The notes under the pieces were generated by a model, which was not told the DNA's origin, searched no databases, and saw only the letters and a program-made list of their open reading frames with translations. From contig NZ_CH672376.1 of assembly GCF_000153105.1 (NCBI RefSeq), forward strand, positions 3,425,148-3,489,147: a stretch of DNA of 64,000 bases, written 5' to 3'. Positions 38,782 through 47,826 of the stretch are shown piece after piece. Both the position numbers and the translations under genes were made by a program. Positions within the stretch are counted from its first letter, which is position 1, and every line of letters begins with the position of its first letter. This DNA comes from Blastopirellula marina DSM 3645 (lineage in GTDB: Bacteria > Planctomycetota > Planctomycetia > Pirellulales > Pirellulaceae).

Positions 38782-40932
38782 ATGTCATTCGGTTTTTTGC
38801 CAATCATGAACCATCACATCAGCATGATCTCGTTTTCGCTGATCGCGTACATCGGGCCCGGCGCAGGATTCGCTTTGGCAGGCTCTTTTATGGCTGTATT
38901 TGGCGCCGTCGTCTCGGCGATCTCGATGGTCCTGCTTTGGCCTTTGCGACGCGTCTTGCGAGTCCTGCTACGGAAACGACCGCCGCGCAAACCGCGATTT
39001 CAACGCGTCGTCATCTTGGGGCTGGACGGTCTGGATCACAAACTCACGCAGCAAATGCTTGCAGCCGGCAAGCTTCCGAATCTCGCCAAGCTCCAAGCAA
39101 CGGGGAGCTTCCAATCGTTACGAAGCACGTTGCCGCCGATTTCGCCTGTCGCGTGGTCCACGTTTCAAACCGGCGTGAATCCTGGCAAGCACAACATCTT
39201 TGATTTTCTAACGCCGGATGAAACAACCTATCAACCGAAGCTCAGCTCGGTAGAAATTCGTTCCGCCAGCAAGAGCATCGGGCTTGGTCCACTCCGATGG
39301 AACTACTCAAAGCCAGATGTGAGGATGCTACGTAAGAGCAAGCCCTTTTGGAGTCTGCTAAGCGACTACGGCGTCTTCAACTCCATCATTCGCGTGCCGA
39401 TTACTTTTCCGCCCGAAAAACTTCGCGGGGTGCAGTTGTCCGCGATGTGCGTGCCTGACTTGCGGGGAACGCAAGGAACCTTCTCGCAATATACGACGCA
39501 AGCTCGTGAAGACCGGCTCAAGACCGGCGGTGAAGTGCATTACGTCCAACGCCATGGAGACCGCCTGGATTGTCACCTGTTGGGACCGCCCAGCAGCAAC
39601 CCACGTGACAAGGGTGCGTTGAAATTGCCGTTCCAGCTGCGGATCATCGATAAAAATTCGGCCTGGTTAACCATCGGCGGCGCCAAGCATCGACTCACCC
39701 AAGGGGAATACACCGATTGGATCCAAGTTTCGTTTCGCGCCAGTTGGGCCGTTTCGGTGCACGGCGTCTGTCGATTTATGCTGTTAAGCACCGAACCGGA
39801 TTTCGAGCTTTATGTCACGCCGATCAATATTGATCCCGAGCATCCCGCGATGGCGATCGGCTACCCGGCGGTTTATCCGATCTATCTGGCCAAACGCCAA
39901 GGTCCCTATGCGACATTAGGGTTAGCGGAAGATACATGGGGATTGAGCGAGCAAGTTCTCAACGACGAACACTTTCTGCGTCAGTGCATGGACATTGATG
40001 TCGAACGGGAAACGATGTTCTTCGACAGCCTAGACAAGGTTCGCCAAGGGCTGTGCGTCTGCGTCTTTGACGGCGTCGATCGAATGCAACACATGTTCTG
40101 GCGATACCACGACAAGTCTCACCCAGCTCGACCGGCGATCATTCCGCCGGTGCTCGAAGACGCAGTCGAAGACCTTTACGCTCGCATGGATGAGCTCGTC
40201 GGTCGCACCCTCGACAAGTGTGCAGGGACCGACACCATGCTCATGGTCCTGTCGGATCACGGTTTCAATACTTTTCGACGCGGCGTCGATCTCAATCGCT
40301 GGTTGGAGGAAAACGGCTATCTGGTCGTGGATGATGCGCGCCGCGGAGAAGACTATCTCGCTGGCGTCGATTGGTCTCGAACGAAAGCCTTCGCGATCGG
40401 ACTGACCGGCATCTTTATCAATCTACGCGGTAAGTTTGAGCAAGGAGTGGTCGCGCCGGGCGAAGAGGCCGAAGCGTTGCGTGCACAAATCGCCCAGCAA
40501 CTTGCTCAAGCAACCGATCCGCAGACCGATGTGAAAGCGGTTCGCCGAGTCTACGAAGCGGTGAAAGCCTATCGCGGACCGTACAAAGAGAACGCCCCCG
40601 ATCTGATCGTCGGTTACGAGAGTGGTTATCGCGTTTCGTGGGACGCAGCGGTCGGACGAACCAGCCGCGAAATCTTTCACGACAACACCAAGGCTTGGAG
40701 CGGCGACCACTGCGTCGATCCCGCCGTCGTGCCAGGCGTGCTGTTTTGCAATCATGCGATCAGCACGCAAACGCCGCGATTACTCGATCTCGCGCCCACC
40801 GTGCTCGACCTGTTCGGCTGTCCCATTCCCGACTACATGGATGGCGAGCCGCTGACGTTTGAGGAAGCACAAATTCCAACCGCCGAGTTCACCCCTGCTC
40901 CGATCGAAACTCCCCAAAAGGTGGCCTCATGA
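38782..40932 (+). CDS. Alkaline phosphatase superfamily protein (COG3379-like), membrane-anchored
   Basis: 716 residues from the ATG at 38782, with GGGAG 7 bp upstream; a TTG at 38725 is possible but less likely. The N-terminus has the AYIGPGAGFA helix and a second hydrophobic segment (about 10-60), then a basic stretch. The phosphohydrolase domain follows: ILGLDGLDHKL (metal-site Asp), SPVAWSTF with the likely nucleophile serine, GKHNIFDF, and LSDHGF with two further ligands near residue 490. Late ligands are in WSGDHC. It is followed by the next gene with a 4-bp overlap (ATGA), so the pair is coupled. The substrate is a phosphate ester or phosphonate; not known. Confidence 0.85.
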   Translation: MSFGFLPIMNHHISMISFSLIAYIGPGAGFALAGSFMAVFGAVVSAISMVLLWPLRRVLRVLLRKRPPRKPRFQRVVILGLDGLDHKLTQQMLAAGKLPNLAKLQATGSFQSLRSTLPPISPVAWSTFQTGVNPGKHNIFDFLTPDETTYQPKLSSVEIRSASKSIGLGPLRWNYSKPDVRMLRKSKPFWSLLSDYGVFNSIIRVPITFPPEKLRGVQLSAMCVPDLRGTQGTFSQYTTQAREDRLKTGGEVHYVQRHGDRLDCHLLGPPSSNPRDKGALKLPFQLRIIDKNSAWLTIGGAKHRLTQGEYTDWIQVSFRASWAVSVHGVCRFMLLSTEPDFELYVTPINIDPEHPAMAIGYPAVYPIYLAKRQGPYATLGLAEDTWGLSEQVLNDEHFLRQCMDIDVERETMFFDSLDKVRQGLCVCVFDGVDRMQHMFWRYHDKSHPARPAIIPPVLEDAVEDLYARMDELVGRTLDKCAGTDTMLMVLSDHGFNTFRRGVDLNRWLEENGYLVVDDARRGEDYLAGVDWSRTKAFAIGLTGIFINLRGKFEQGVVAPGEEAEALRAQIAQQLAQATDPQTDVKAVRRVYEAVKAYRGPYKENAPDLIVGYESGYRVSWDAAVGRTSREIFHDNTKAWSGDHCVDPAVVPGVLFCNHAISTQTPRLLDLAPTVLDLFGCPIPDYMDGEPLTFEEAQIPTAEFTPAPIETPQKVAS

Positions 40933-42974
40933 CGCAATCCGCTAACAACTCCGTTTCGCGACGAGCGATTCTGCAAGGAGCGGCGGCAACAGCCGGCGTC
41001 GGCGCGCTTGGCGCCACGTCGTACTGGTTGGGCGGGGTCAATCGCGTCTCGCGCAGCTTCGGCAAAAAAGTGATTGTGATCGGTGTGGACGGAATGGATC
41101 CGCGACTCTGTCGCAGCCTCATGAATTCAGGAAAGATGCCGAACATGAAGCGGATGGCGGCGGTCGGCGGCTTCAGCAATTTGGCGACCAGTTGCCCGCC
41201 GCAAAGCCCCGTCGCATGGGCGAACTTTATCAACGGCGCTGGCCCCGGTTCGCACGGGATTTTTGATTTTATCCATCGTCACCCACACGATCAGTGCGTC
41301 CCCTTCTACTCGGCGGCGGAGACGCTTCCCGGCGACGGCTTTGTCGAATTGGGGGAACATCGTCTGCAACTAGACTTTTGGCCGTTCAACCATGAGCCGC
41401 CCAAAACGGTCTTGCGTCGCCAGGGGGTTCCTTTCTGGGATTTTCTCGACAAACAGCGAATCACATCCGTCTTTTACGACTTGCCGTCCAACTATCCCCC
41501 CAGTCCGTCGCAGTACGGATATCATCGCTGCGTCTGCGGAATGGGGACGCCTGACATGCAGGGGACGTATGGAACGTATCAATACTTCAGCGAGGATTCG
41601 CCGGCGAGCGGCCTTGATGAAGGTGGAGGAAAACGATCGAAAATCGCCTTTGAAAACGGCTCGGCTCGCGTCACGCTAATCGGTCCTGAAAACAGCATGC
41701 TCAAACATCCGACTCCGATTACAGTCGACGTCGACGTGCATCGAGATAGCGCCTCCAGCACGGTTCTCCTGGAAGTACAAGGACAGAAAATCATGCTAAA
41801 ACCGGGCGAATGGAGTCGCTGGACGAAGCTGGATTTCAGCATCTCCACTCCGCGTCCTTTGCCCAGCCAGCATGCCAACGGGATCTGTCGGTTCTTTCTA
41901 CAAGAATCGGGCCCCAATTTTCGCTTGTATGTGACTCCGATCAATGTCGACCCGTCAAATCCGGCAGTTCAACTATCGGAGCCGTCGAACTTTATCGAAG
42001 ATGTCTCGCAAGATCTTGGATTGTTCTACACGACCGGTTTTCAAGAGGATCACAAAGCGAGATCGAACGGCGTCTTCAACGACGACGAGTTCCGGCGCCA
42101 AGCGACCAGCGTTCTGGAAGAGCGTCTCACGCTGTTTGAGTATGCGGTCGAAAACTATGACGACGGTTTGCTGTTCTTCTACTTCTCCAGTAGCGATCTC
42201 CAATCGCACATGTTTTGGTGGGACGCCGACGAAGATCCGCAACATCCAACAAGATCGTCCCCCGAAGCGGCGAGTCGATTTCAGTACGTCAAAGAATTGT
42301 ATCAGCGACTGGATGGAATTATCGGCGATATCTACGACCGTTACGGCGACAAAGCGACGATCTACATCATGAGCGATCATGGATTCGCTAATTTTGGCCG
42401 CCAGTTCAATGTCAATTCTTGGCTGCGCGATTTTGGATATTTGAATCCGCGCGAGTGCGCGTCGATCCTGACCGACGCCGATTGGTCGCGCACGCGCGCC
42501 TATGGTCTGGGCATCAATGGACTCTATTTGAACCTCAAAGGTCGCGAGCGAGACGGGATCGTGGAACCCGGCGAAGAGCAGGAAAAGCTGACGCGACAAT
42601 TGATCGCGCGACTGAAATCCGTTCGTGACTTCAACGGGAAACAAGTCATCCGCAACGTCTATCGGGCCAGCGAAATCTATGCTGGCAATGCGACCGCGCT
42701 GGCGCCTGATCTGATCATCGGCTATGCCCGCGGTTATCGGGCCTCGTGGGAGACCTGCCTGGGCGAGCTGACGCCGGATGTCCTGCTTGATAACACGTCG
42801 GCCTGGAGCGCCGATCATTGCGCCGACGCTCTAGAAGTCCCCGGCATCCTCTGCTGCAACAAACCGATCCATTCCGCAAATCCTTCGCTGACCGATATCG
42901 CGCCGTCGATTCTGGCTGACTTTGGGATCCAAACGCCTGCCACGATGACGGGCCGCAGCGTCTTTACGACCTAA
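40929..42974 (+). CDS. Alkaline phosphatase superfamily protein (COG3379-like), Tat-exported
   Basis: 681 residues. N-terminal SRRAILQG with a following hydrophobic stretch is a Tat signal. The catalytic pattern repeats that of the preceding gene: VIGVDGMDPRL, SPVAWANF, GSHGIFDF, MSDHGF, and WSADHC near the end. The two proteins are diverged paralogues; one is held in the membrane and the other exported folded by Tat, which suggests work on the same type of substrate in the envelope. Overlap of 4 bp with the upstream gene. Possible alternatives: phosphodiesterase, phosphonate hydrolase or phosphotransferase. Confidence 0.87.
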   Translation: MTQSANNSVSRRAILQGAAATAGVGALGATSYWLGGVNRVSRSFGKKVIVIGVDGMDPRLCRSLMNSGKMPNMKRMAAVGGFSNLATSCPPQSPVAWANFINGAGPGSHGIFDFIHRHPHDQCVPFYSAAETLPGDGFVELGEHRLQLDFWPFNHEPPKTVLRRQGVPFWDFLDKQRITSVFYDLPSNYPPSPSQYGYHRCVCGMGTPDMQGTYGTYQYFSEDSPASGLDEGGGKRSKIAFENGSARVTLIGPENSMLKHPTPITVDVDVHRDSASSTVLLEVQGQKIMLKPGEWSRWTKLDFSISTPRPLPSQHANGICRFFLQESGPNFRLYVTPINVDPSNPAVQLSEPSNFIEDVSQDLGLFYTTGFQEDHKARSNGVFNDDEFRRQATSVLEERLTLFEYAVENYDDGLLFFYFSSSDLQSHMFWWDADEDPQHPTRSSPEAASRFQYVKELYQRLDGIIGDIYDRYGDKATIYIMSDHGFANFGRQFNVNSWLRDFGYLNPRECASILTDADWSRTRAYGLGINGLYLNLKGRERDGIVEPGEEQEKLTRQLIARLKSVRDFNGKQVIRNVYRASEIYAGNATALAPDLIIGYARGYRASWETCLGELTPDVLLDNTSAWSADHCADALEVPGILCCNKPIHSANPSLTDIAPSILADFGIQTPATMTGRSVFTT

Positions 42975-43003
42975 AACCAACTGCACTGTGACTGGAGACG
43001 AAC

Positions 43004-43189
43004 ATGGCGAAAGTAATGCTCGACAACAATCTGTACGATCGCGCCAAACAGGCCGCGGCCAAGAATGGCTATAGCAGCGTTGATGAATTGATCGCGACGG
43101 CTGTCGAAAACGAGATCAAACGGATCGGTGAGGCCGACGCCGAAAAGCAGGTCGCCGATCAACTACGAGGCCTGGGCTACATTGAGTGA
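43004..43189 (+). CDS. Small ribbon-helix-helix-like protein, unknown role
   Basis: 61 residues. The pattern is a short beta-like start (MAKVMLDNN), then two helices (LYDRAKQAAAKNGY; SVDELIATAVENEIKR), which resembles small RHH-type DNA-binding antitoxins. There is no toxin gene next to it: upstream is a phosphohydrolase and downstream a membrane protein starting 4 bp after the stop. Position inside the operon and the coding character support it as real. Function is inferred from fold resemblance only. Confidence 0.6.
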   Translation: MAKVMLDNNLYDRAKQAAAKNGYSSVDELIATAVENEIKRIGEADAEKQVADQLRGLGYIE

Positions 43190-43193
43190 TTCT

Positions 43194-44027
43194 ATGCTGA
43201 CGCAGATCGTGGTCTGGTTAAATCAATGGGCGAACGGGATCGCCGGACTCGTGCTGCGCCCAGTCAGTTGGACGCCGGGGTGGGTTTCGACCACCGTAAT
43301 CGGCGCCCTCGCAGGCGTCGCGATGCTGATCGTCTTCAAGTACACGTCGCATCAATCGGCGATAAAACGGACGCGCAATCAAATCAAGGCCAATCTGCTG
43401 GCCTTATCGCTGTTCAAGGATGATTTGCGAGTCGGCCTGCGCGCCCAGGGAAGCCTGCTTCTCGGCGCCGGCCAACTGCTGGGGCTTTCGCTGGCGCCGA
43501 TGTTGGTCATGTTGATTCCAACTTGCCTCTTGTTGGGTCAATTGGCGCTGTGGTACCAAGCGAAGCCCTTGGCAGTTGGCGAAGAAGCGATTGTCACGCT
43601 CCATACGGCGCACGATCCTGATAGCGTCGCCAACGTACAAATCGCGGCGGCGCCGTTCTTTGAGGTCGCCAAGGGGCCCGTACGTGCGCCCGCCGACGAC
43701 TTCGTCAGTTGGCAATTAAGGGGGCTACAGCCGGGGACTCATGAAATCACATTTGAGCTTGCCGACCAACAATTCACCAAACAATTCTCGGTAGGCGACG
43801 GCTACATGCCGATCAGTCTGCTGCGACCGGCGTGGAACTGGAGCGAGGTATTGCTGCATCCTCGCGAAGCTCCCTTTGGCGCCGCTTCGCCTGTGCAATC
43901 CATTGAAATCGTCTATCCCGATCGCGACTCGTGGACCAGCGGAACGGATAGCTGGCTGATCTATTGGTTTTTGATTTCGATGGTCGCCGCGTTCGCCGCT
44001 CGTCCCTTTCTGAATGTCAATATTTAG
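43194..44027 (+). CDS. Oxa1/EMC3-like or unassigned integral membrane protein
   Basis: 277 residues from the ATG at 43194; the longer reading from 43128 overlaps the small gene. Membrane segment 1 (about 28-50) is followed by a basic, helical hairpin (about 52-86), then a long hydrophobic hairpin (about 88-121), a beta-rich external domain (about 125-240) and a C-terminal helix (about 255-270). Helix, coil with charged hairpin, then two helices is reminiscent of the EMC3/TMCO1 (DUF106) members of the YidC/Oxa1 superfamily, but I am unsure. It sits between the phosphohydrolase pair and a sulfotransferase. Confidence 0.6.
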   Translation: MLTQIVVWLNQWANGIAGLVLRPVSWTPGWVSTTVIGALAGVAMLIVFKYTSHQSAIKRTRNQIKANLLALSLFKDDLRVGLRAQGSLLLGAGQLLGLSLAPMLVMLIPTCLLLGQLALWYQAKPLAVGEEAIVTLHTAHDPDSVANVQIAAAPFFEVAKGPVRAPADDFVSWQLRGLQPGTHEITFELADQQFTKQFSVGDGYMPISLLRPAWNWSEVLLHPREAPFGAASPVQSIEIVYPDRDSWTSGTDSWLIYWFLISMVAAFAARPFLNVNI

Positions 44028-44063
44028 TCCTCGCTACTCGCACTGCGATTCAGGTGAAACAGC

Positions 44064-44648
44064 ATGTTCGACTCGACTGAAATTACCATTGTTTCGGGGC
44101 TTCCCCGCTCGGGCACGTCGCTGATGATGCAGATGCTTGATCGCGGAGGGATCCCGGCGTTGACCGACGAAATCCGTACGGCCGATACCGACAACCCCCA
44201 AGGCTACTTCGAATACGAACGCGTTAAACAGACGAGAGATGATCCCTCTTGGCTGGATCACGCCGATGGCAAAGTCGTAAAAATGGTCTCGTCGCTCCTC
44301 TACGATCTACCGACTACGCACTCTTGCCGCGTCCTCTTCATGCGGCGCGACATCGACGAGATTCTCGATTCGCAAGAGAAGATGCTCACGCGACTGGGTC
44401 GACCAGCCGCGCGCCGTGAGGATATCAAACAGGCGTTCTCCGTCCATCTCGATCGGCTATTGCAATGGCTGCCGACGCAAGAACATCTACAAGTGCTGCA
44501 AGTGAGCTACAACGATCTCTTCGTTTCACCGAACGAAGAGATTGGGAAAGTGACGCGTTTTCTCGATCGCGAATTGGATTTGCCGGCGATGGTCGACGTG
44601 ATCGATCCCGGCCTATATCGCAATCGTAGTTCCGATATTTCTGTCTGA
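44064..44648 (+). CDS. Sulfotransferase family protein
   Basis: 194 residues, shorter than many members. The 5'-phosphosulfate-binding loop VSGLPRSGTSLM is at about 11-22; the 3' side is seen as RVLFMRRDIDEI (about 92-103). These are the two PAPS-binding signatures of the sulfotransferase fold. It transfers a sulfate from PAPS to a hydroxyl or amine, probably on a surface glycan or lipid; its location beside a sulfate-ester enzyme gene at 36548 fits. AGGTGAAAC precedes the ATG. Confidence 0.87.
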   Translation: MFDSTEITIVSGLPRSGTSLMMQMLDRGGIPALTDEIRTADTDNPQGYFEYERVKQTRDDPSWLDHADGKVVKMVSSLLYDLPTTHSCRVLFMRRDIDEILDSQEKMLTRLGRPAARREDIKQAFSVHLDRLLQWLPTQEHLQVLQVSYNDLFVSPNEEIGKVTRFLDRELDLPAMVDVIDPGLYRNRSSDISV

Positions 44649-44695
44649 GATTGAGCGGCAAGACAAACGTAACTGCATGTGGTCGGTTTGTCGAA

Positions 44696-44713
44696 AGCGG
44701 CACAAGCGCCGCT
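44696..44713. terminator. Possible terminator hairpin between convergent genes
   Basis: AGCGGC, loop ACAAGC, GCCGCT: a perfect 6-bp GC-rich stem in the 76-bp gap between the convergent sulfotransferase and SGNH genes. It is followed on the plus strand by CCCCCTTTT, a weak T-run. No other hairpin is seen in the gap. Confidence 0.35.
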
Positions 44714-44724
44714 GCTTCCCCCTT

Positions 44725-45573
44725 TTACTCCGTTTTCCGCTTGCGCAGGTCATCGGTCAGGTACTTCGCCGTTTCTACGGCAATCACGTTGTACCCGGCG
44801 AGATTGGGATGGCGATCGCCGTACCAACCTGGCAGATGCCCAAATATTCCGTCAAGTTCGTTATCGAGGACCACGACGTGTCCACCATGAACGTAAGGGG
44901 CGACAAAGGCATGATAGTTCGAGGGCACCTTCTCGACAGAATAACGCCGGTAGCTCAGCGAATTGACGCCGTGCACTTGGAGAGCTTTGCCGTACAGCGG
45001 ATAGATGTCGAACACCGGAAGCTGTTCTTTCTCCGCCACTTGGCGAACGCGCGAGTTGATCTCTTGGCTGACCTCCGCTTTACTGAAGGGAGTCACCGTC
45101 ATCAGAACAATTTGGGCGTCCGGGTGATTCTTGCGAATCCGCGCGATCAACCCGTGAAAGTCGAGGGGGAAGTTCGTCGCAAAATCCTCTCGACGCGCGT
45201 AATCGTTGATGCCATACCGAATGAAGATGTAATCAATCCCCGGTAGTTCGGCAACTTCCCTGTCGTATCGACCTGAATTGACGAATCGATCGATCGTATC
45301 GCCGCTCTGGCCGTTGTTGATGACATGCGTCGGGGGAAGATCCCCTTCCGCTTCCAACAATTGTTCGATCACTTGCTCTAACTGAGGCGCCGCCGGCTTG
45401 ATCAGACGAGGAATGGAGCCTTCGGTAGTACTATCGCCGAGCAACAGAATCTGCAGCTTCCCGCCGTGCTCGGCCTGTGCCGTAAGCGAGAGCCCGGAAA
45501 CGATAACGATCGCGGCCAGCAGCATTAGCAGCTTAGGAAGATGGAATCTGATCACAGGAAAACGATGAATCAT
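44725..45573 (-). CDS. Exported SGNH/GDSL hydrolase
   Basis: 282 residues from the ATG at 45573. The open frame continues upstream for 112 codons but that part is not family-like, and a TATAAT box lies inside it. Signal peptide at about 10-34. SGNH blocks: GDSTTEG with Ser48, a NNGQSGDT glycine block, YGINDY with the asparagine, and DRHPN with Asp253/His255. These are the catalytic residues of carbohydrate de-acetylases. It is separated by 314 bp from the Gfo/Idh gene, so it may have its own promoter. A role in deacetylating the substrate of the sugar locus is inferred from the neighbourhood. Confidence 0.88.
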   Translation of the reverse strand: MIHRFPVIRFHLPKLLMLLAAIVIVSGLSLTAQAEHGGKLQILLLGDSTTEGSIPRLIKPAAPQLEQVIEQLLEAEGDLPPTHVINNGQSGDTIDRFVNSGRYDREVAELPGIDYIFIRYGINDYARREDFATNFPLDFHGLIARIRKNHPDAQIVLMTVTPFSKAEVSQEINSRVRQVAEKEQLPVFDIYPLYGKALQVHGVNSLSYRRYSVEKVPSNYHAFVAPYVHGGHVVVLDNELDGIFGHLPGWYGDRHPNLAGYNVIAVETAKYLTDDLRKRKTE

Positions 45574-45887
45574 CCGTCTCGTCTTTCTTGAAAATTGCGT
45601 CTCGAAATCGTTGAACATCGGAAGCGAAGTGACGATTATACGACAATTAGCACTGATCGGCCTCGCCCGAGGTGCAACCGCAATGGAGGGCGCCGCTGCG
45701 AGGCGATGGTCTTTCCGTTCTTCGACGAATCGACAGATCGTTTGTCGAGTCGTCAAAAGATGACGGTCGGTTGACTGCAAGTTGAGCTCAAGCGGCTCAA
45801 ACAAATCTACTGAGAACTCGTGACGAGACGCTGAAATGGATCGACCATTGTTACCGATGATGATCTTGATTTCCTCGACACCGGCGA
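45574..45887. other. Intergenic region before the SGNH gene
   Basis: 314 bp between the Gfo/Idh stop and the SGNH start on the minus strand. The frame is open here but carries no homology I recognise. The only signal is the TATAAT box noted separately. Confidence 0.4.
45635..45640 (-). promoter_or_regulatory. Candidate -10 box upstream of SGNH gene
   Basis: A perfect TATAAT on the minus strand, about 62 bp before the chosen ATG. No good -35 at 16-18 bp (the region is GC-rich). It would place transcription start near 45628 and exclude an upstream start at 45618, supporting the 45573 start. Confidence 0.35.
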
Positions 45888-46904
45888 CTAAATCTCGATC
45901 TGGACGCATTGGCCCGTCCGGCAGCTTTCGGCCTCAGCTTCGCTTAAACGGAGCGTCTCTGCGGCATCGGCCAGCGAAATGCGGTCGGAAGGGATCCCGC
46001 GCTGGATACAGTCAATGAAGTGCGCTAACTCCAGTTCGTATCCCATTGCTGCGCTAAGTGGGATTGATTGCTTGCCGGCGTCGGGCGTCGTCAGTTCAAC
46101 CTTTGGCGAATCGCAGAGACGATAAACTGCCGTCGCCTGTTCAAAATTGACCAGATACTCCATTTCAAAGCCGAAGCCCTGCGACATCGACCAAGCCCCT
46201 TCCGCCGAGACGATCGCCATGTTGTCGTAGTGATATTGCGTTAGGACATGGTCTATATGCGTCGTGTGCCGCGAATAACCGCTGCTAGAAACGGCTTTCG
46301 GCATGCCAAACAAATAGCGAACGAAATCCGAGTCATGGATATGCAGGTCCAACAGCGCTCCCCCTGAGGCTTTTCCGTCGCTATAAAACGGACCGCCAGG
46401 GAACTGCGTAATCCGACGAAATGAAGCCGATTGGACGGCGCCATAGCGCTGACTGTCGACCGCCTCTTTTAACCAGTCCCAGCCAGGCCAAAATCGCATG
46501 CACATGGCGCAAAACGAAAGCCCTGGCGATTTCTCCGCTTGTTGAGCCAAGCAAAGCGCCTCGGCGTAGGATCGCGCCAGCGGCTTCTCGATAATCAGAT
46601 GCTTTCCAGCTTCCAATGTCAGCGCCCCCAGTCGAGCGTGCGCCGGCGTCGGCAAACAGAGATCAACAATATCGACGTCAGCGTCGGCAATCAAATCGCA
46701 TCCGTCGGCGTATTGCTTTACGGTGGAGAAATCAAATCCCCCTTGCGATTGTCCTTCGATATTTCCCGCCGCGGTTGTCCGCCCGCAGCGGCGATCTTTA
46801 TCGAGATCGGCCACAGCGACGACGCAGACGTCCGTTCGCTTTCGATAAACGTCCAGATGGGTTGCGCCCATCATTCCTAAACCAACGACGCCGACTTTTA
46901 ACAT
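45888..46904 (-). CDS. Gfo/Idh/MocA-family oxidoreductase
   Basis: 338 residues from the ATG at 46904; the longer frame to 47126 overlaps the isomerase gene and starts with an arginine-rich non-homologous stretch. N-terminal Rossmann signature GVVGLGMMGATH, the EKPLARS motif near residue 105 with the conserved lysine, and GGALLDLHIHDSDFVRYLFG (about 182-201) with histidines typical of the sugar-oxidising family. NAD(P)-dependent dehydrogenase of a sugar or cyclitol. Third sugar enzyme in a minus-strand run; 56 bp after the isomerase. Confidence 0.92.
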   Translation of the reverse strand: MLKVGVVGLGMMGATHLDVYRKRTDVCVVAVADLDKDRRCGRTTAAGNIEGQSQGGFDFSTVKQYADGCDLIADADVDIVDLCLPTPAHARLGALTLEAGKHLIIEKPLARSYAEALCLAQQAEKSPGLSFCAMCMRFWPGWDWLKEAVDSQRYGAVQSASFRRITQFPGGPFYSDGKASGGALLDLHIHDSDFVRYLFGMPKAVSSSGYSRHTTHIDHVLTQYHYDNMAIVSAEGAWSMSQGFGFEMEYLVNFEQATAVYRLCDSPKVELTTPDAGKQSIPLSAAMGYELELAHFIDCIQRGIPSDRISLADAAETLRLSEAEAESCRTGQCVQIEI

Positions 46905-46960
46905 GCTTCTGCTTCGTCCTAGGACTAACTTGGGATAGAGAACAAATATTTCAAAGACGT

Positions 46961-47815
46961 TTATGCGGCGACCTGACGCACCAACCCGTTTAACGCCGCG
47001 GCAGTCCGTCGCAATCGATCTTCTTTGAACGGAAGCATCTCGGCGACGATCGTGGAGTCGTAACCGATGTCGCACAGCGCAGCGATCGTTTCGACAAGCG
47101 GCACGTCTCCTTCGTCTAACTCGCAAAATTCATAACTGCCGCAAAAATCAAACTGATCGCGATACCCTTTGACATGCACGCGTTTTATTCGCGAGCCTAG
47201 CAGATGGATCCAGTCCGGCGGATATTGTTGATAGCCAAGCAAATTTCCTGCGTCAAAATAGACCCCCAAACGATCGCTGGCGAAACTATCGACAAAGTCC
47301 CTTAGCTCGAGCGGAGAATAGAGGAATCCGTTCCAGACGTTTTCGACGCAGAGATCGACACCCACTTTTTCCGCCGTTTCGAGCAGGCGGCGCACCGCGA
47401 CCTCAGCGCGTTGGTAGGCGTGATCGTAGCGAACGCGTTCGCCCGGCGAGATGGGACTCGTGACGATGGCCGGCACAAACAGCATCGCCTGACATCCCAG
47501 CCAGGCGGCTCGTTGCAGCGCTTTTTCATGCAGTTCGATCGCCAGGCGGCGAATCCCCTCATCGTGGCTAGCGGGATTGCAGCCCCAACTCATACCGCTT
47601 GCGATCGTTTCGACGATGACGCCGGAGTCTTCGATTTCACGACGAATTTGTTCGCATTCGGCTTGCGACAAGTCGACGTGCAAAGTTCCGCCGGGGCTGA
47701 TTGCTAACTCCAGCGCGTCAAATTGATGCTGCTTCGCCAATTGCAGCGCCGTCGCTATGTCACAAGTTCCCGCCAGTCCGTCAGGCATCGACCAATAGCT
47801 AATTCCGGTTAACAA
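46961..47815 (-). CDS. Sugar phosphate isomerase/epimerase-like TIM barrel protein
   Basis: 284 residues, TTG start at 47815 (AAGGGGAAG site upstream). The N-terminus MLTGISYWSMPDGLAG and the strand pattern LELAISPGG, LCVENVWNG, GVYFDAGN and RVHVKGYRD are those of the AP endonuclease 2 / xylose-isomerase-like superfamily. Metal ligands are expected at the glutamate in ENVWNG, the aspartate in DAGN, and the histidine in VHVKGYR. It starts 11 bp after the symporter stop. Substrate sugar not known. Confidence 0.88.
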   Translation of the reverse strand: MLTGISYWSMPDGLAGTCDIATALQLAKQHQFDALELAISPGGTLHVDLSQAECEQIRREIEDSGVIVETIASGMSWGCNPASHDEGIRRLAIELHEKALQRAAWLGCQAMLFVPAIVTSPISPGERVRYDHAYQRAEVAVRRLLETAEKVGVDLCVENVWNGFLYSPLELRDFVDSFASDRLGVYFDAGNLLGYQQYPPDWIHLLGSRIKRVHVKGYRDQFDFCGSYEFCELDEGDVPLVETIAALCDIGYDSTIVAEMLPFKEDRLRRTAAALNGLVRQVAA

Positions 47816-47826
47816 ACTTCTTCCCC

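Noticed and set aside
43004-43189. Toxin-antitoxin system
   Set aside because: The small protein is RHH-like, but no toxin-sized neighbour with a toxin signature is beside it.
46905-47126. Arginine-rich extension of the Gfo/Idh gene
   Set aside because: It is antisense-like composition over the end of the isomerase gene; the Rossmann signature starts right at ATG 46904.
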